Assembly: GCF_014203895.1 (NCBI RefSeq) | Contig: NZ_JACHJY010000001.1 | Span: forward strand, 372,001-436,000 | Source: Streptomyces nymphaeiformis | Lineage (GTDB): Bacteria; Actinomycetota; Actinomycetes; Streptomycetales; Streptomycetaceae | Reading direction: 5' to 3' | Length of the DNA: 64,000 nucleotides | Shown here: positions 39,592 through 48,254 of the stretch, one piece after another | Layout of the letters: the number at the start of each line of letters is the position of its first letter | How positions within the stretch are numbered: position 1 is the first letter of the stretch | The notes under the pieces: model-generated | Databases searched by the model: none | Told to the model about the DNA's origin: nothing | Seen by the model: only the letters and a program-made list of their open reading frames with translations | Made by a program: the position numbers and the translations under genes

Positions 39592-40059
39592 ATGCAGCAG
39601 GAGTTGAGGGTGGCGGCCTACGCCGTGTGTGTCCGGGACGGCGAGATGCTCCTGGCCCGCTGGGTCGCGAAGGACGGCGTGAAGCGGTGGACCCTGCCGG
39701 GCGGCGGCATGGACCACGGCGAGGAACCCGTCCACACCGTCGTCCGCGAGGTCGAGGAGGAGACCGGCTATCTGACCGAGCCGACCGCGCTCCTCGGCAT
39801 CGACTCCATCAGGCGCTCCTGGATCAGCCGGCTCGGGGTCCCGGGCGACTGGCAGGGGCTGCGGATCCTCTACGAGGCCCGGATCACGGGCGGAGCCCTG
39901 CGGAACGAGGAGGGCGGCTCCACCGACCTCGCCGCCTGGCACCCGCTCGACTCCGTGCCCTCCCTCGCCCGTGTGGAACTCGTCGACATCGGCCTCCAGC
40001 TGTGGCGCGACCGGCCGTCGCTCGGGCGCTCGCACCTCACCCAGCACGACAACCTCTGA
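39592..40059 (+). CDS. NUDIX hydrolase
   Basis: Cytosolic enzyme of 155 residues hydrolysing a nucleoside-diphosphate-linked compound. The NUDIX box is complete: GGGMDHGEEPVHTVVREVEE then ETGYL, fitting Gx5Ex7REUxEExGU. Downstream residues (HPLDSVPSLARVELVDIGL) fit the usual C-terminal helix. The substrate cannot be told from the sequence. It starts nine bases after the HPP gene, probably in the same transcript. Confidence 0.92.
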   Translation: MQQELRVAAYAVCVRDGEMLLARWVAKDGVKRWTLPGGGMDHGEEPVHTVVREVEEETGYLTEPTALLGIDSIRRSWISRLGVPGDWQGLRILYEARITGGALRNEEGGSTDLAAWHPLDSVPSLARVELVDIGLQLWRDRPSLGRSHLTQHDNL

Positions 40060-40170
40060 CCTCCGCCAGAAGGCTGAAAACGGCTCAACCGTCACGTAGG
40101 CGATCAACCCCCGCCCGCCCTCCCGCAGTCCCCTCCCCTGACCGCAGTACAACGATCAGGGGAGCCCCGC

Positions 40171-41319
40171 ATGTCAGCCGCCCGCACCGTACGCACCGTC
40201 CTCGCCGCCACCCTCGTGGCAGGTCTCGCCGCCACGACGCTCGCCGCGCCCGCCCTCGCGGCGTCGGCTCCCGCGAAGCCGGACCACGCGGCCACCCAGC
40301 AGGCCCTCGACGCGGCCGTCGCCGACGGCGTGCCCGGCGCCGTCGCCCAGGCCCGTGACGGACGCGACCAGTGGACCGGCACCGCCGGCGACCGCAAGGG
40401 CAACGACCGCTACCGGGTCGGCTCCATCACGAAGAGCTTCACCGCCACCGTCCTCCTCCAGCTCCAGGCGGAGGGCCGCATCGACCTCGACGACCCGGTC
40501 GAGAAGTGGCTGCCCGGCGTCGTCCGGGGCAACGGCCACGACGGCCGCGAGATCACCGTCCGCCAGCTGCTCAACCACACCAGCGGCATCTACAGCTACA
40601 CCTCGGACCCCGGCTTCCAGGAGAAGGTCTTCGGCCCCGGCTTCCTGGAGCACCGCTACGACACCTGGACTCCGCAGCAGCTGGTCTCCGTCGCGATGGC
40701 CCACAAGCCGGACTTCGCCCCCGGTGCCGCCTGGAACTACTCCAACACCAACTTCGTCCTCGCCGGCATGGTGATCGAGAAGGTCACCGGCCGTCCGTAC
40801 GGCCAGGCCGTCGAGAACCGGATCATCAAGCCGCTCAAGCTCCGCGCCACCTCCGTCCCGGGGACCCGCTCGGCCATGCCGCAGCCCAGCAGCCCGGCGT
40901 ACTCCAAGCTCTCCCGGGACGCGAACGCCCCCGTCCACGACGTCTCCGCCCTCAACCCGAGCATCGCGGGCTCGGCGGGCGAGATGATCTCCGACTCCCG
41001 TGACCTGCAGACCTTCTACCGGGCCCTGCTGGGCGGCCGACTCCTCACGAAGGACGGTCTGAAGGAGATGACCACCACGGTCCGGATGTCCGCCGACGAC
41101 CCGAACGCGGGTTACGGCCTCGGGCTCATGGAGCAGAAGCTCAGCTGCGGGAAGGAGGTCTGGGGCCACGGCGGCGGCATCCACGGCTCCTCCTCCCTGG
41201 CCATGACGACCCGCGACGGCCGGCACTCCCTCGCCGGCAACTTCAACGCCGACTGGACGGGCGACACCCAGAAGGTCATCGAGGCCGAGTTCTGCGGAAC
41301 GGCCGCGAGCAAGGGCTAG
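40171..41319 (+). CDS. Secreted serine hydrolase (beta-lactamase / D,D-peptidase fold)
   Basis: Exported protein of 382 residues in the class C beta-lactamase-like family. Signal peptide 1-31 (LAAPALAAS). Catalytic motifs: SITK (SxxK), YSN in WNYSNTNF, and HGG in WGHGGGIHG. It most likely acts on D-amino-acid peptides or esters as a carboxypeptidase or esterase, not on antibiotics. ATG 40171 follows GGGG and the gene is preceded by a 111-base gap, so it probably has its own promoter. Its stop abuts the stop of the next, convergent gene directly. Confidence 0.9.
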   Translation: MSAARTVRTVLAATLVAGLAATTLAAPALAASAPAKPDHAATQQALDAAVADGVPGAVAQARDGRDQWTGTAGDRKGNDRYRVGSITKSFTATVLLQLQAEGRIDLDDPVEKWLPGVVRGNGHDGREITVRQLLNHTSGIYSYTSDPGFQEKVFGPGFLEHRYDTWTPQQLVSVAMAHKPDFAPGAAWNYSNTNFVLAGMVIEKVTGRPYGQAVENRIIKPLKLRATSVPGTRSAMPQPSSPAYSKLSRDANAPVHDVSALNPSIAGSAGEMISDSRDLQTFYRALLGGRLLTKDGLKEMTTTVRMSADDPNAGYGLGLMEQKLSCGKEVWGHGGGIHGSSSLAMTTRDGRHSLAGNFNADWTGDTQKVIEAEFCGTAASKG

Positions 41320-42324
41320 TCACCGCGGCAGGACGACGACGTACGCGGCGGGCTTCCGGTCCGACGCGGCCATCAGGGCCGTGCGGACCACGGTGGCCTG
41401 CTGGTCCATCGCCTCGCGCAGCTTGCGCGGGGTGAGGTGGACGACCGTGATGCCGAGCCGCTCCAGGTGCTCCCGCTTGCGGGTGTACTCGGTCCACAGC
41501 TCGTCGTCGTCCTGCCGCGGCGCCCGGGTGTCCAGCTCCACGGCGACCGCCTGGTCCGGCCAGTAGGCGTCCACCCCGCCCAGGTGCGGGCCGCCCGGCA
41601 GCCGCAGGTCCACGTTCCACAGCGGGTCCGGCAGCGCGAACTCCCGCACCATCTCGTACAGCCGCTGCTCGGACCGCGCGCGCCCCTCGGCGAGCAGCGA
41701 GTCCACCGCGTCCACCACGTGCGGCCGGGAGAGCAGCCGGGCCCGGCTCAACTCCCGTACGACCACGCCTGGTTCGCAGTGGCCGCCGCGCACGGCCTCG
41801 GTGAGCAGCCTGCGGACCGCCTCCGCGTCCGAGAGGCCCGACACCGCGTCGGCGACGGCGCGGGCCACGGGGGCGACGGGGAGGCCCGTGAGCTCCACCG
41901 GCTCGGGCGACTCGGGGGCGCGGACCACCCGCACCCAGCCGGTCGAGCGCAGCCGGCGGGTGCGCGGCACGAGGACGTCGATCCGGTCCAGGGCGGTGAG
42001 CGGGGGAGCGGAGGAGAAGCGGTGCAGGGTGAGCGCCGCGAGTCCGGTGATCATCGCGTCGGGCCCCTGCGGGGGCACGGCGCCGGTCCTGCGGGCGTAG
42101 AGCAGCGCGGCCTTCAGCCGGTCCTCGCTGGTGGGCTGTCCGGGCTGGAGCAGGAAGACGCCGGGCAGCAGCTGCTGCCAGCCGCCGGGCCGGCAGTGCG
42201 CGGCGACCTCGGCGGCGGGGATGCCCTGGGCCCTCAACTGGTCGGCGGACGCGAGGCGTTGCGTGCGACCGGTGCGGGAGGAGAGGGGGAGGGGACGGGG
42301 GGTGATGGGGGTGTTGTGGTTCAT
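41320..42324 (-). CDS. AbiEi-like/DUF559-type nuclease-fold protein
   Basis: Protein of 334 residues common in actinobacteria. The N-terminal region (RLASADQLRAQGIPAAEV and GGWQQLLPGVFLLQP) resembles the winged-helix start of AbiEi-type antitoxins. The C-terminus looks like a Vsr/DUF559 endonuclease: GVDAYWPDQAVAVELDTRAP, then RKREHLERLGITVVHLTP. The nuclease-type Asp and Glu-x-Asp residues are present. No AbiEii toxin partner adjoins, so toxin-antitoxin function is doubtful. The ATG at 42324 is chosen; no strong ribosome site. It lies divergent from nothing close. Confidence 0.75.
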   Translation of the reverse strand: MNHNTPITPRPLPLSSRTGRTQRLASADQLRAQGIPAAEVAAHCRPGGWQQLLPGVFLLQPGQPTSEDRLKAALLYARRTGAVPPQGPDAMITGLAALTLHRFSSAPPLTALDRIDVLVPRTRRLRSTGWVRVVRAPESPEPVELTGLPVAPVARAVADAVSGLSDAEAVRRLLTEAVRGGHCEPGVVVRELSRARLLSRPHVVDAVDSLLAEGRARSEQRLYEMVREFALPDPLWNVDLRLPGGPHLGGVDAYWPDQAVAVELDTRAPRQDDDELWTEYTRKREHLERLGITVVHLTPRKLREAMDQQATVVRTALMAASDRKPAAYVVVLPR

Positions 42325-42420
42325 GCCGGGGGTCTTCCGCTTCCGAAGGCTCCCCTAACCCCTGTTACACGCTCGTCGACATTCCGGGACAACCTCGCCC
42401 TAAAGTACGCACGTTCGACT

Positions 42421-42454
42421 GCCGATGGGGGCCGCGTCCGCGGCCCCCATCGGC
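42421..42454 (-). terminator. Terminator of the second aminopeptidase N gene
   Basis: A perfect 16-base-pair hairpin: 42421-42436 pairs with 42439-42454 with a 2-base loop. It begins six bases past the stop on the minus strand. Confidence 0.85.
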
Positions 42455-42460
42455 GGGACC

Positions 42461-45007
42461 TCACGAGGCCAGAGCGTCGCACTCCTGCGCCCGCAGCGCC
42501 CGCGCCAGGTCGTCACGGGCCTCCAGGACGAGGCGGCGCAGGGCCGGGGCCGCCGAGGCGTGCTCCGACAGCCAGGCGTCCGTCGCGGCCAGCGTCTCCG
42601 GACGGTCCTGGAGCCCCGGGAACAGGCCCCGGACCACGTGGATGCCGATCTGGATCGACCGCTCGTCCCACACCCGCTCGATCGCCGCGAAGTACTTCTC
42701 CGCGTACGGCGCGATCAGCTCGCGCTGCGAGGGCTGGACGAAGCCCTCGATGGTCGCCTCGACCAGCGCGTTCGACAGGGCGTCCGACTCGACGACCTGC
42801 GCCCAGGCCTGCGCCTTGACCGCCTCCGAGGGCCGCGAGGCGAGCAGACGGGTCTGGTGGCGCTTGCCGGTGGCCGTGTCGTCCCGGGCCAGCTCCGCGT
42901 CGATCCGGGCCTCGTCCGCGCGGCCGCGCGAGGCCAGCGGGGAGAGCAGCGCCCAGCGCAGCTCCTGGTCGACGTCGAGGCCGTCGATCTTCGCCGCGCC
43001 GTCGAGCAGCCCCTCCAGGAGCTGGAAGTCGGCGTCGGTGGAGGCGGTCGCCGCGAAGAACCGCGCCCAGGTCAGCTGGTGCTCGCTGCCCGGCTCGGCG
43101 ACCCGCAGCTCGCGCAGCCCGCCCTCGGCGAGCAGCCGCCCGCCCTCCTCGCGCCACGCGGGCGCCGCGTAGAGGGTGACGGCCGACTTCGCCCAGCCGT
43201 GCACCATCTGGAGGACGCCGATGTCGGTCTCGCGGCCCGCGAAGGCGAGCGCGACGGAGACGAAGTCCCGGGCCGGCATGAGCCCGTCGCGGGTCAGGTT
43301 CCACAGCGCCGACCAGCACAGCGCGCGGGCCAGCGGGTCGGTGATGTCGCCGAGGTGCGCGCGGAGGGTCGCGAGCGAGCCCTCGTCGAAGCGGATCTTG
43401 CAGTAGGTCAGGTCGTCGTCGTTGACGAGCACCAGGTCGGGCTTCTCCTCGCCCGTGAGCCCGTCGACGACCGTCCGGATGCCGGTGATGTCGGCCTCGG
43501 CCCGCGCGTACCGCACGAGCTCCCCGCCGGAGAGCCGGTAGAGGCCGACGGCGGCGCGGTGCGGACGCAGCTCGTCGCCCTCCTGGAGGACGGCGAGCTC
43601 GGTGATCCGGCCCTCCGCGTCGTAGGTGACGGCGGGGGTCAGGCTGTTGACGCCGGAGGTCTGCAGCCAGGACTTCGCCCAGGCCTTCATGTCGCGCCCG
43701 GAGGTCTCCTCCAGGATCGCGAGGAGGTCGGCCAGGCGCGTGTTCCCGTAGGCGTGGCGCTTGAAGTAGCGGCGCGCGCCCTCCAGGAACGCGTCCCGCC
43801 CGGCGTACGCGACGAGCTGCTTGAGGACCGAGGCACCCTTGGCGTACGTGATGCCGTCGAAGTTGAGCTTGGCGTCCTCCAGGTCACGGATGTCGGCCGT
43901 GATCGGGTGCGTGGACGGCAGCTGGTCGGCGCGGTAGGCCCAGGCCTTGCGGTTGTTGGCGAAGGTCACCCAGCTGTTGGTGAAGCGGGTGGCCTCGGCG
44001 TTCGCGAAGGAGCCCATGAAGTCCGCGAAGGACTCCTTCAGCCACAGGTCGTCCCACCACACCATGGTGACCAGGTCGCCGAACCACATGTGCGCCATCT
44101 CGTGCAGGATGACGTTGGCCCGGCTCTCGTACGCGGCCTGGGTGACCTTGCCCCGGTAGATGTACTCCTCGCGGAAGGTCACCATGCCCGGGTTCTCCAT
44201 CGCGCCGAGGTTGTACTCGGGGACGAAGGCCTGGTCGTACTTCCCGAAGGGGTACGGGTAGTCGAAGTTGTCGTGGAAGAAGTCGAAGCCCTGCTTGGTG
44301 ATCAGGAAGACGTCGTCGGCGTCGAAGTGCTTCGCGAGCGACTTGCGGCACATCGCGCCGAGCGGGATCTCCAGGTCGCCGCGCGTGTAGCTGTCGGTGA
44401 CGTAGTGGTACGGGCCGGCCACGACGCACGTGATGTACGTGGAGATCGGCGCCGTCTCCGCGAACCGCCACACGCCCTCGGCGTCCTGCTCGCCCGCGCC
44501 GTTCGACCACACCGTCCAGCCCTCGGGCGCGGTCACCGCGAAGCGGTACGGGGCCTTGAGGTCGGGCTGCTCGAAGTTCGCGTAGACCCGGCGGGCGTCG
44601 GCCGGCTCGTACTGCGTGTAGAGGTAGACCTCGCCGTCCTCCGGGTCGACGAAGCGGTGCATGCCCTCGCCGGTCCGGCTGTAGGCGCACTGCGCGTCCA
44701 CCACGAGCGTGTTCTCGTCGGCGAGCCCGTCGAGCGCGATCCGCGCGCCGTCGAAGACCACCGCCGGGTCGAGCGAGCGGCCGTTGAGCGTGACCGCGTT
44801 CACCGAAGGGGCGATCAGGTCGACGAACGTGCTCGTGCCCTCGCCGGTCCGGCGGAACCGGATCGTCGTCCGCGAGCGGAAGGTGCGTACCGCCTCGGCG
44901 GACTCGCCGACCGCCGACCGCAGGTCGAGGACGACCTCGTACCCGTCGACGGACAGCAGCGCGGCCCGCTCGTGGGCCTCGTCGCGGGACAGATTCTCAC
45001 CGGGCAC
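42461..45007 (-). CDS. pepN: Aminopeptidase N (M1 zinc metallopeptidase), second copy
   Basis: M1 aminopeptidase of 848 residues. GAMENPG, HEMAHMWFGDLVTMVWWDDL and LKESFA give the exopeptidase loop, zinc His pair and distal Glu. The N-terminal start (VPGENLSRDEAHERAALL) is closely similar to that of the copy at 28367-30943. GTG 45007 follows GAAGGAG at five bases. Both copies lie on the minus strand about 11.5 kb apart and differ throughout, so the duplication is old. It is divergent from the mycothiol-type oxidoreductase gene. Confidence 0.92.
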   Translation of the reverse strand: MPGENLSRDEAHERAALLSVDGYEVVLDLRSAVGESAEAVRTFRSRTTIRFRRTGEGTSTFVDLIAPSVNAVTLNGRSLDPAVVFDGARIALDGLADENTLVVDAQCAYSRTGEGMHRFVDPEDGEVYLYTQYEPADARRVYANFEQPDLKAPYRFAVTAPEGWTVWSNGAGEQDAEGVWRFAETAPISTYITCVVAGPYHYVTDSYTRGDLEIPLGAMCRKSLAKHFDADDVFLITKQGFDFFHDNFDYPYPFGKYDQAFVPEYNLGAMENPGMVTFREEYIYRGKVTQAAYESRANVILHEMAHMWFGDLVTMVWWDDLWLKESFADFMGSFANAEATRFTNSWVTFANNRKAWAYRADQLPSTHPITADIRDLEDAKLNFDGITYAKGASVLKQLVAYAGRDAFLEGARRYFKRHAYGNTRLADLLAILEETSGRDMKAWAKSWLQTSGVNSLTPAVTYDAEGRITELAVLQEGDELRPHRAAVGLYRLSGGELVRYARAEADITGIRTVVDGLTGEEKPDLVLVNDDDLTYCKIRFDEGSLATLRAHLGDITDPLARALCWSALWNLTRDGLMPARDFVSVALAFAGRETDIGVLQMVHGWAKSAVTLYAAPAWREEGGRLLAEGGLRELRVAEPGSEHQLTWARFFAATASTDADFQLLEGLLDGAAKIDGLDVDQELRWALLSPLASRGRADEARIDAELARDDTATGKRHQTRLLASRPSEAVKAQAWAQVVESDALSNALVEATIEGFVQPSQRELIAPYAEKYFAAIERVWDERSIQIGIHVVRGLFPGLQDRPETLAATDAWLSEHASAAPALRRLVLEARDDLARALRAQECDALAS

Positions 45008-45167
45008 GGTCACTCCTTCGTGGCACGTTCGAAACAGCACCGATCCTCCCACGCGCTGCTGTCACGCGGCACACGGCAATGCCGACGCGCGGGAATGCGG
45101 CCGGACCCCGGGAACGTTCCCCCTTTTCGGCGCAACCCCTTCATTCACGGCCTTACCGAGGAGTGAC

Positions 45168-45803
45168 ATGTCCGAGAGCAGGACCACCGCCGACTTCTAC
45201 TTCGACCCGCTGTGCCCGTGGGCCTGGATGACCTCCCGCTGGATGCTGGAGGTGGAGCAGGTGCGCCCGGTCGACGTGCGCTGGAAGGTCATGAGCCTGG
45301 CCGTCCTCAACGAGGACAAGATCGACGAGGTCCCGGAGGAGTACCGGGAGATGCTGCGGACCACGGCCTGGGGCCCGGTCCGCGTGGTGACCGCCGCCAA
45401 GGAGCTGCACGGCGAGGAGTACGTCGGCAAGCTCTACACCGCGCTCGGCACCCGCTTCCACAACAACGACGAGGCCCCGACGAAGGAGGCGATCGCCGCC
45501 GCCCTGAAGGAGGTCGGCCTTCCCGAGGACCTCGTGGAGTACGCCGACAAGGACACGTACGACACGGAGCTGCGCGCCTCCCACGCGGAGGGCATAGAGA
45601 AGGTCGGCCAGGACGTCGGCACCCCGGTCATCGCGGTCCCGGGCCCGACGGGCGACGAGGTCGCCTTCTTCGGCCCCGTCGTCACCCCGACCCCGCGCGG
45701 CGACGACGCCGCCCGGCTGTGGGACGGCACGCTGCTCGTGGCGTCGACGCCGGGCTTCTACGAGATCAAGCGCACCCGCACGGCGGCTCCCAGCTTCGAG
45801 TAG
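45168..45803 (+). CDS. DsbA-fold mycothiol-dependent nitroreductase-type protein
   Basis: Protein of 211 residues closely resembling mycobacterial Rv2466c, a cytosolic DsbA-fold enzyme that uses mycothiol. Conserved stretches include DFYFDPLCPWAWMTSRW, WKVMSLAVLNED, AWGPVRVVTAA, EKVGQDVGTPVIAVPG and GFYEIKRTRTAAP. The active site is CPWA (Cys16, Ala19) rather than CPWC, making it a one-cysteine form. No signal peptide. ATG 45168 follows GAGGAG. It probably reduces or conjugates nitro compounds, peroxides or disulfides with mycothiol; substrate unknown. Confidence 0.9.
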   Translation: MSESRTTADFYFDPLCPWAWMTSRWMLEVEQVRPVDVRWKVMSLAVLNEDKIDEVPEEYREMLRTTAWGPVRVVTAAKELHGEEYVGKLYTALGTRFHNNDEAPTKEAIAAALKEVGLPEDLVEYADKDTYDTELRASHAEGIEKVGQDVGTPVIAVPGPTGDEVAFFGPVVTPTPRGDDAARLWDGTLLVASTPGFYEIKRTRTAAPSFE

Positions 45804-45820
45804 TCGCCTTCGTACGGCAG

Positions 45821-45855
45821 ACGGCCCCCGCGATTCACGTCATCGCGGGGGCCGT
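45821..45855. terminator. Shared terminator, mycothiol-type gene and SOD gene
   Basis: ACGGCCCCCGCGAT (45821-45834) pairs perfectly with ATCGCGGGGGCCGT (45842-45855) over a 7-base loop, followed on the plus strand by a T-rich stretch. Confidence 0.85.
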
Positions 45856-45913
45856 CCTCTTTTCCACCTGCCCGGTGAAGGCTGAGAAGACGATCACGAG
45901 CAGGAGTCCGGGT

Positions 45914-46561
45914 TCAGAAGGAGATCAGCGGGACGGAGGCCTTCGCCGACAGGTAGCGCCTGTGCACGTCCTGCCAGTTGACGACCTGCCACATGGCCTC
46001 GATGAAGTCGACCTTCTGGTTCTTGTACTGCAGGTAGAAGGCGTGCTCCCAGGCGTCGAAGACCAGGATCGGGACCGAGCCCTGGCCGACGTTGCCCTGG
46101 TGGTCGTAGACCTGCTCGACGATGAGCCGGCCGCTGACCGGCTCGTACGCGAGGACGCCCCAGCCGGAGCCCTGGGTGGTCGCGGAGGCCTTGGTCAGCT
46201 GGGCCTTGAACCTGGCGAAGGAGCCGAAGGACGCGGTGATCGCGTCCGCGAGCTCACCGACGCCGTCGGCGGCCAGCGGCTCGCCGCCGCCCTCGCCCGC
46301 CTTCGGGCTCGCCATGTTGTTCCAGTAGATGGAGTGCAGGATGTGGCCGGAGAGGTGGAACGCGAGGTTCTTCTCCAGGCCGTTGACCGCGCCCCACTGG
46401 TCCTTGTCGCGCGCCTCTTCCAGCTGCTCCAGGGTGTCGTTCGCGCCCTTGACGTAAGCGGCGTGGTGCTTGTCGTGGTGCAGCTCGATGATCTCCGGAT
46501 TGATCACCGGCTCCAGCGCCGCGTAGTCGTACGGCAGCTCGGGAAGTGTGTAGATCGCCAT
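45914..46561 (-). CDS. sodF: Fe/Mn superoxide dismutase, probably iron type (SodF)
   Basis: Superoxide dismutase of 215 residues, cytosolic. Metal ligands: His28 in [10 protein letters not shown], His76 in GHILHSIYW, and Asp and His in [11 protein letters not shown]. The glycine-rich region and [10 protein letters not shown] are intact. The upstream palindrome at 46585-46601 matches the Nur (nickel-responsive) operator pattern that controls the Fe-SOD in Streptomyces. In that system Nur with nickel represses sodF while Ni-SOD is made. I therefore call it the iron type; sequence alone does not fix the metal. ATG 46561 is chosen over 46594. Confidence 0.9.
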   Translation of the reverse strand: MAIYTLPELPYDYAALEPVINPEIIELHHDKHHAAYVKGANDTLEQLEEARDKDQWGAVNGLEKNLAFHLSGHILHSIYWNNMASPKAGEGGGEPLAADGVGELADAITASFGSFARFKAQLTKASATTQGSGWGVLAYEPVSGRLIVEQVYDHQGNVGQGSVPILVFDAWEHAFYLQYKNQKVDFIEAMWQVVNWQDVHRRYLSAKASVPLISF

Positions 46562-46584
46562 GGGCCGTCCCCTCCGAAAGCTTA

Positions 46585-46601
46585 TTGCAAACAATGTGCA
46601 A
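46585..46601. promoter_or_regulatory. Nur-type operator upstream of the SOD gene
   Basis: TTGCAA (46585-46590), five bases, GTGCAA (46596-46601) fits the published Streptomyces Nur box tTGCaa-N5-ttGCAA at all but one position. It lies 24 bases upstream of the SOD start. Confidence 0.75.
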
Positions 46602-46660
46602 GTGCAGGCTAACAGTAGGTGCGGAGGAAGTTGATCAGCCCTTCGTCCTAGGTCCCGGAC

Positions 46661-46705
46661 ACGGCGAGACCCCCGGACCGAGCGGTGGTCCGGGGGTCTC
46701 GCCGT
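46661..46705 (-). terminator. Terminator of the first amino-acid permease gene
   Basis: A perfect 19-base-pair hairpin, 46661-46679 with 46687-46705, 20 bases past the permease stop. Confidence 0.85.
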
Positions 46706-46724
46706 GCGGGGGAGCGGGGAGGCG

Positions 46725-48137
46725 TCAGGAAGCCCGGCCCGCCCCGGTCTTCTGGCGGACGAGGCCGATCGCGGCCAGCACCAGGGTCATCGCCCCCGTC
46801 GCGTACAGCTGCACGCGGGTGCCCTCGTCACGGGCCATCAGGAAGAAGATTCCCGCCATGCCGACCAGCGCCACCCAGGTCAGGTACGGGAAGCCCCACA
46901 TCCGCACGACCAGCTTCTCGGGCGCCTCGCGCTCCAGGCGGCGGCGCAGCGCCAGCTGCGAGACCGCGATGAAGATCCAGACGACCAGGATCACGCCGCC
47001 GATCATGTTGAGCAGCCACGGGAAGATCGTGTCGGGGGACCAGTAGTTCAGACCCACGCAGACGAAGCCGAAGAAGCAGGACGCGAGCACGGCCAGGCGC
47101 GGCACGCCGCCGGAGACCTTGCCGAGCGCCTTCGGGCCGAGGCCGCGGTGGACGAGCGAGAAGGCGATGCGCGAGGAGCCGTAGATGTTGGCGTTCATCG
47201 CGGACAGCAGGGCGATGAGCACGACCACGTTCATGATCTGGCCGGCGCCCGGGATGCCCAGGTGGTCGAGGGCGGCGACGTACGGGCCCTTCTCGGTGAC
47301 GGCCTTGTCGTTCCACGGCAGGAGCGTGACGATGACGGCCATCGAGCCGATGTAGAAGAGCGCGATCCGCCACATCGCGGTGCGCACGGCGCTCGCGACA
47401 CCCTTGACGGGGTTCTCGGACTCGGCGGCGGCGATGGTGACGGTCTCCATGCCGCCGTACGAGAACACCGAGGCCAGCAGGCCGACGATCAGGCCCTCGC
47501 TGCCGTTGGGCAGGAAGCCGCCCTGGCCGAGGAGGTTGCCGGTGCCGGGCGAGTCGGTGCCGGGCAGGACGCCCAGGATCGCGAGCACGCCGAGGCCCAG
47601 GAAGAGGGTGATGGCGCCGACCTTGAGCGCGGCGAACCAGAACTCGAACTCGCCGAAGTTCTTCACGGCCGCCAGGTTGGTGCCGCAGAACACCAGCATG
47701 AACAGCGCGACCCAGGCCCACTCGGGGGTGCCGGGCAGCCAGCCGGTGACGATCTTCGCGGCGCCGATGCCCTCCAGGCCGACGGCGACGCTGAGCAGCA
47801 CCCAGAACGCCCAGCCGGAGGTGAAGCCGGCCCAGGAGCCGAACGCCCGCTCGGCGTGCGAGGAGAACGAGCCGGAGGAGGGGCGCGCGGCCGACATCTC
47901 GCCCAGCATCCGCATCACGAGCATGACGAGCAGGCCCGAGACTGCGTACGCGAGGACGATGCCGGGTCCGGCGGCGGCGATGCCGGCGCCGGAGCCGACG
48001 AACAGGCCGGCGCCGATGACGCCGCCGAGGGCGATCATCGACAGATGGCGCTGCTTCAGGCCATGGGTCAGGCCCCCGGTGGGGGTCGTCGCGCCGTCCT
48101 TGCGGTCGGCCGGCGCGGGCGCGGTGGTCCGAGACAT
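46725..48137 (-). CDS. Amino-acid permease (APC superfamily)
   Basis: Inner-membrane permease of 470 residues with twelve predicted helices. The family start is [20 protein letters not shown], then [19 protein letters not shown] and [20 protein letters not shown], as in the AAT/GABA-permease group. It presumably imports an amino acid by proton symport; specificity unknown. The ATG at 48137 is preferred over an upstream in-frame codon at 48194. The other two family members lie at 48255-49685 and 50604-52058. Confidence 0.92.
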   Translation of the reverse strand: MSRTTAPAPADRKDGATTPTGGLTHGLKQRHLSMIALGGVIGAGLFVGSGAGIAAAGPGIVLAYAVSGLLVMLVMRMLGEMSAARPSSGSFSSHAERAFGSWAGFTSGWAFWVLLSVAVGLEGIGAAKIVTGWLPGTPEWAWVALFMLVFCGTNLAAVKNFGEFEFWFAALKVGAITLFLGLGVLAILGVLPGTDSPGTGNLLGQGGFLPNGSEGLIVGLLASVFSYGGMETVTIAAAESENPVKGVASAVRTAMWRIALFYIGSMAVIVTLLPWNDKAVTEKGPYVAALDHLGIPGAGQIMNVVVLIALLSAMNANIYGSSRIAFSLVHRGLGPKALGKVSGGVPRLAVLASCFFGFVCVGLNYWSPDTIFPWLLNMIGGVILVVWIFIAVSQLALRRRLEREAPEKLVVRMWGFPYLTWVALVGMAGIFFLMARDEGTRVQLYATGAMTLVLAAIGLVRQKTGAGRAS

Positions 48138-48170
48138 GGGCGAACTCTGTTCACTAGGTGAGACGGGGAG

Positions 48171-48195
48171 GGTGGCCCACAGTCTGTGGGCCACC
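48171..48195 (-). terminator. Terminator-like hairpin after the second permease gene
   Basis: GGTGGCCCACA (48171-48181) pairs with TGTGGGCCACC (48185-48195) over GTC. It lies 60 bases downstream of the second permease's stop and 34 bases upstream of the first permease's start. Confidence 0.7.
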
Positions 48196-48254
48196 CCCGC
48201 TCAGAGGGAACAGCTGTCCGCTATCCGGTCACAGGGTTCACACAAGGTGAAGAT

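Noticed and set aside
40171..41319. Serine hydrolase as an antibiotic beta-lactamase
   Set aside because: The class C-like fold is shared with many D,D-peptidases and esterases, and there is no resistance context.
42425..45166. Long plus-strand open frame opposite the second aminopeptidase
   Set aside because: Val/Arg/Gly-rich antisense shadow of an M1 peptidase.
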